The translations under genes were made by a program, and so were the position numbers. Below, in pieces: positions 4,954 to 5,298 of a stretch of DNA of 5,298 nt. Source of the stretch: Coriobacteriales bacterium (GTDB lineage Bacteria; Actinomycetota; Coriobacteriia; Coriobacteriales; UBA8131); assembly GCA_031263665.1 (NCBI GenBank), contig JAISFJ010000114.1:1-5298 (forward strand), in the 5' to 3' direction. Positions within the stretch are counted from its first letter, which is position 1. Every line of letters starts with the position of its first letter. The notes below the pieces were generated by a model. That model was given only the letters and a program-made list of their open reading frames with translations, did no database searches and was not told the origin of the DNA.

Positions 4954-5298
4954 TCACTTCCGTATCATGGTGCCGATGTTGTACAGGTACTTTGAGCTGA
5001 CAAAAGAAGCCTGGTCAAAGTTTGCTCTGCCAGTCAGCTTGATTTGTTCATTGAGGGAAAGCGCGGAGATGGGTGTCTCCAAAAATCCCGTTTCCTTTAT
5101 GAACTCCGGCATCTGGTCAGACGTCATGCCTAAAACGTGAATCGCGTCTATGGAGATGTCCCGGTGCTGCGATTTCTGAAACTGCACCATGGACGAGATA
5201 TTGCTGGCCACCTCACGGCGGAGTTCCTCGCTGCCCGGCGGGTTAAGGAGGCGGTATTTTTGTGAGATACGATAGACGCCTTGCTCAAAGAGGGTGAT
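4954..5298 (-). CDS. pilM: PilM-like actin-fold T4P protein, C-terminal part only (cut by right edge)
   Basis: The frame is open to the window edge and gives the last 114 residues of a protein whose family is usually about 350 long; the start lies outside. The visible part begins with a strand-turn ITLFEQGVYRIS, like the ITIFxxGVPxFxR element of PilM, then has the helix EELRREVASNISSMVQFQ that matches the PilM EIxRSLxFF helix, a strand IDAIHVLG, and ends with IKLTGRANFDQASFVSS, where PilM proteins give the position of the final helix. PilM is a cytoplasmic actin-like ATPase that binds the PilN N-terminus and couples the motors to the inner platform. The strand normally followed by Gly-Gly-Gly reads VLGMTS here, so nucleotide binding may be altered. 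The gene lies 10 nt upstream of pilN. Family assignment is supported mainly by the fold pattern and by neighbours. Confidence 0.75.
   Translation of the reverse strand: MTLFEQGVYRISQKYRLLNPPGSEELRREVASNISSMVQFQKSQHRDISIDAIHVLGMTSDQMPEFIKETGFLETPISALSLNEQIKLTGRANFDQASFVSSKYLYNIGTMIRK

Noticed and set aside
4149..5000. Long plus-strand open frame (283 codons) opposite pilN and the start of pilO
   Set aside because: It is antisense to two genes with clear membrane helices, motifs and ribosome sites, and its translation shows no recognisable domain. It is a by-product of codon bias on the coding strand.

Overview
The window is the downstream part of a type IV pilus (T4P) assembly operon on the minus strand. 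Transcription runs from the right edge towards the left. In transcriptional order the genes are the 3' end of a pilM-like gene (cut by the right edge), pilN-like, a very long pilO-like gene, the assembly ATPase pilB (GspE/PulE family) and the retraction ATPase pilT. Gaps are 10, 0, 57 and 26 nt, so a single polycistronic message with local translational coupling is the simplest reading.

The products form two linked modules. PilM (cytoplasmic, actin-like), PilN and PilO (each with one membrane segment near the N-terminus) make the alignment platform. PilB and PilT are the hexameric motors that drive extension and retraction through PilC. No pilC, prepilin, pilD, pilP or pilQ gene is visible. 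pilO is followed directly by pilB, not by pilP and pilQ as in most diderm pilMNOPQ clusters. That hints at a monoderm host such as Clostridia or Coriobacteriia, with moderate-to-high GC, but this is inference and not proof.

The most unusual points are in the platform proteins and in family motifs. The PilO homologue is nearly twice the usual length because an acidic, Gly/Asn/Glu-rich segment of about 85 residues and a Ser/Thr/Asn-rich segment of about 35 residues sit in its extracytoplasmic domain; both contain short tandem DNA repeats. PilT has Ala-Val-Leu-Asn-Leu where the family usually has AIRNL. PilB has an N-terminal MshEN-like region with two RxG motifs of the kind that bind c-di-GMP. 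The visible part of PilM lacks the usual Gly-rich nucleotide-binding motif.

The left 273 bases, beyond the pilT stop, hold no intact gene. On the plus strand there is the last 43 codons of an unrecognised frame, followed at once in another frame by a short remnant resembling the middle of an aldo/keto reductase and ending at an in-frame stop. This looks like decayed sequence at the operon border. I found no RNA genes, CRISPR arrays, insertion sequences or wholly new system.
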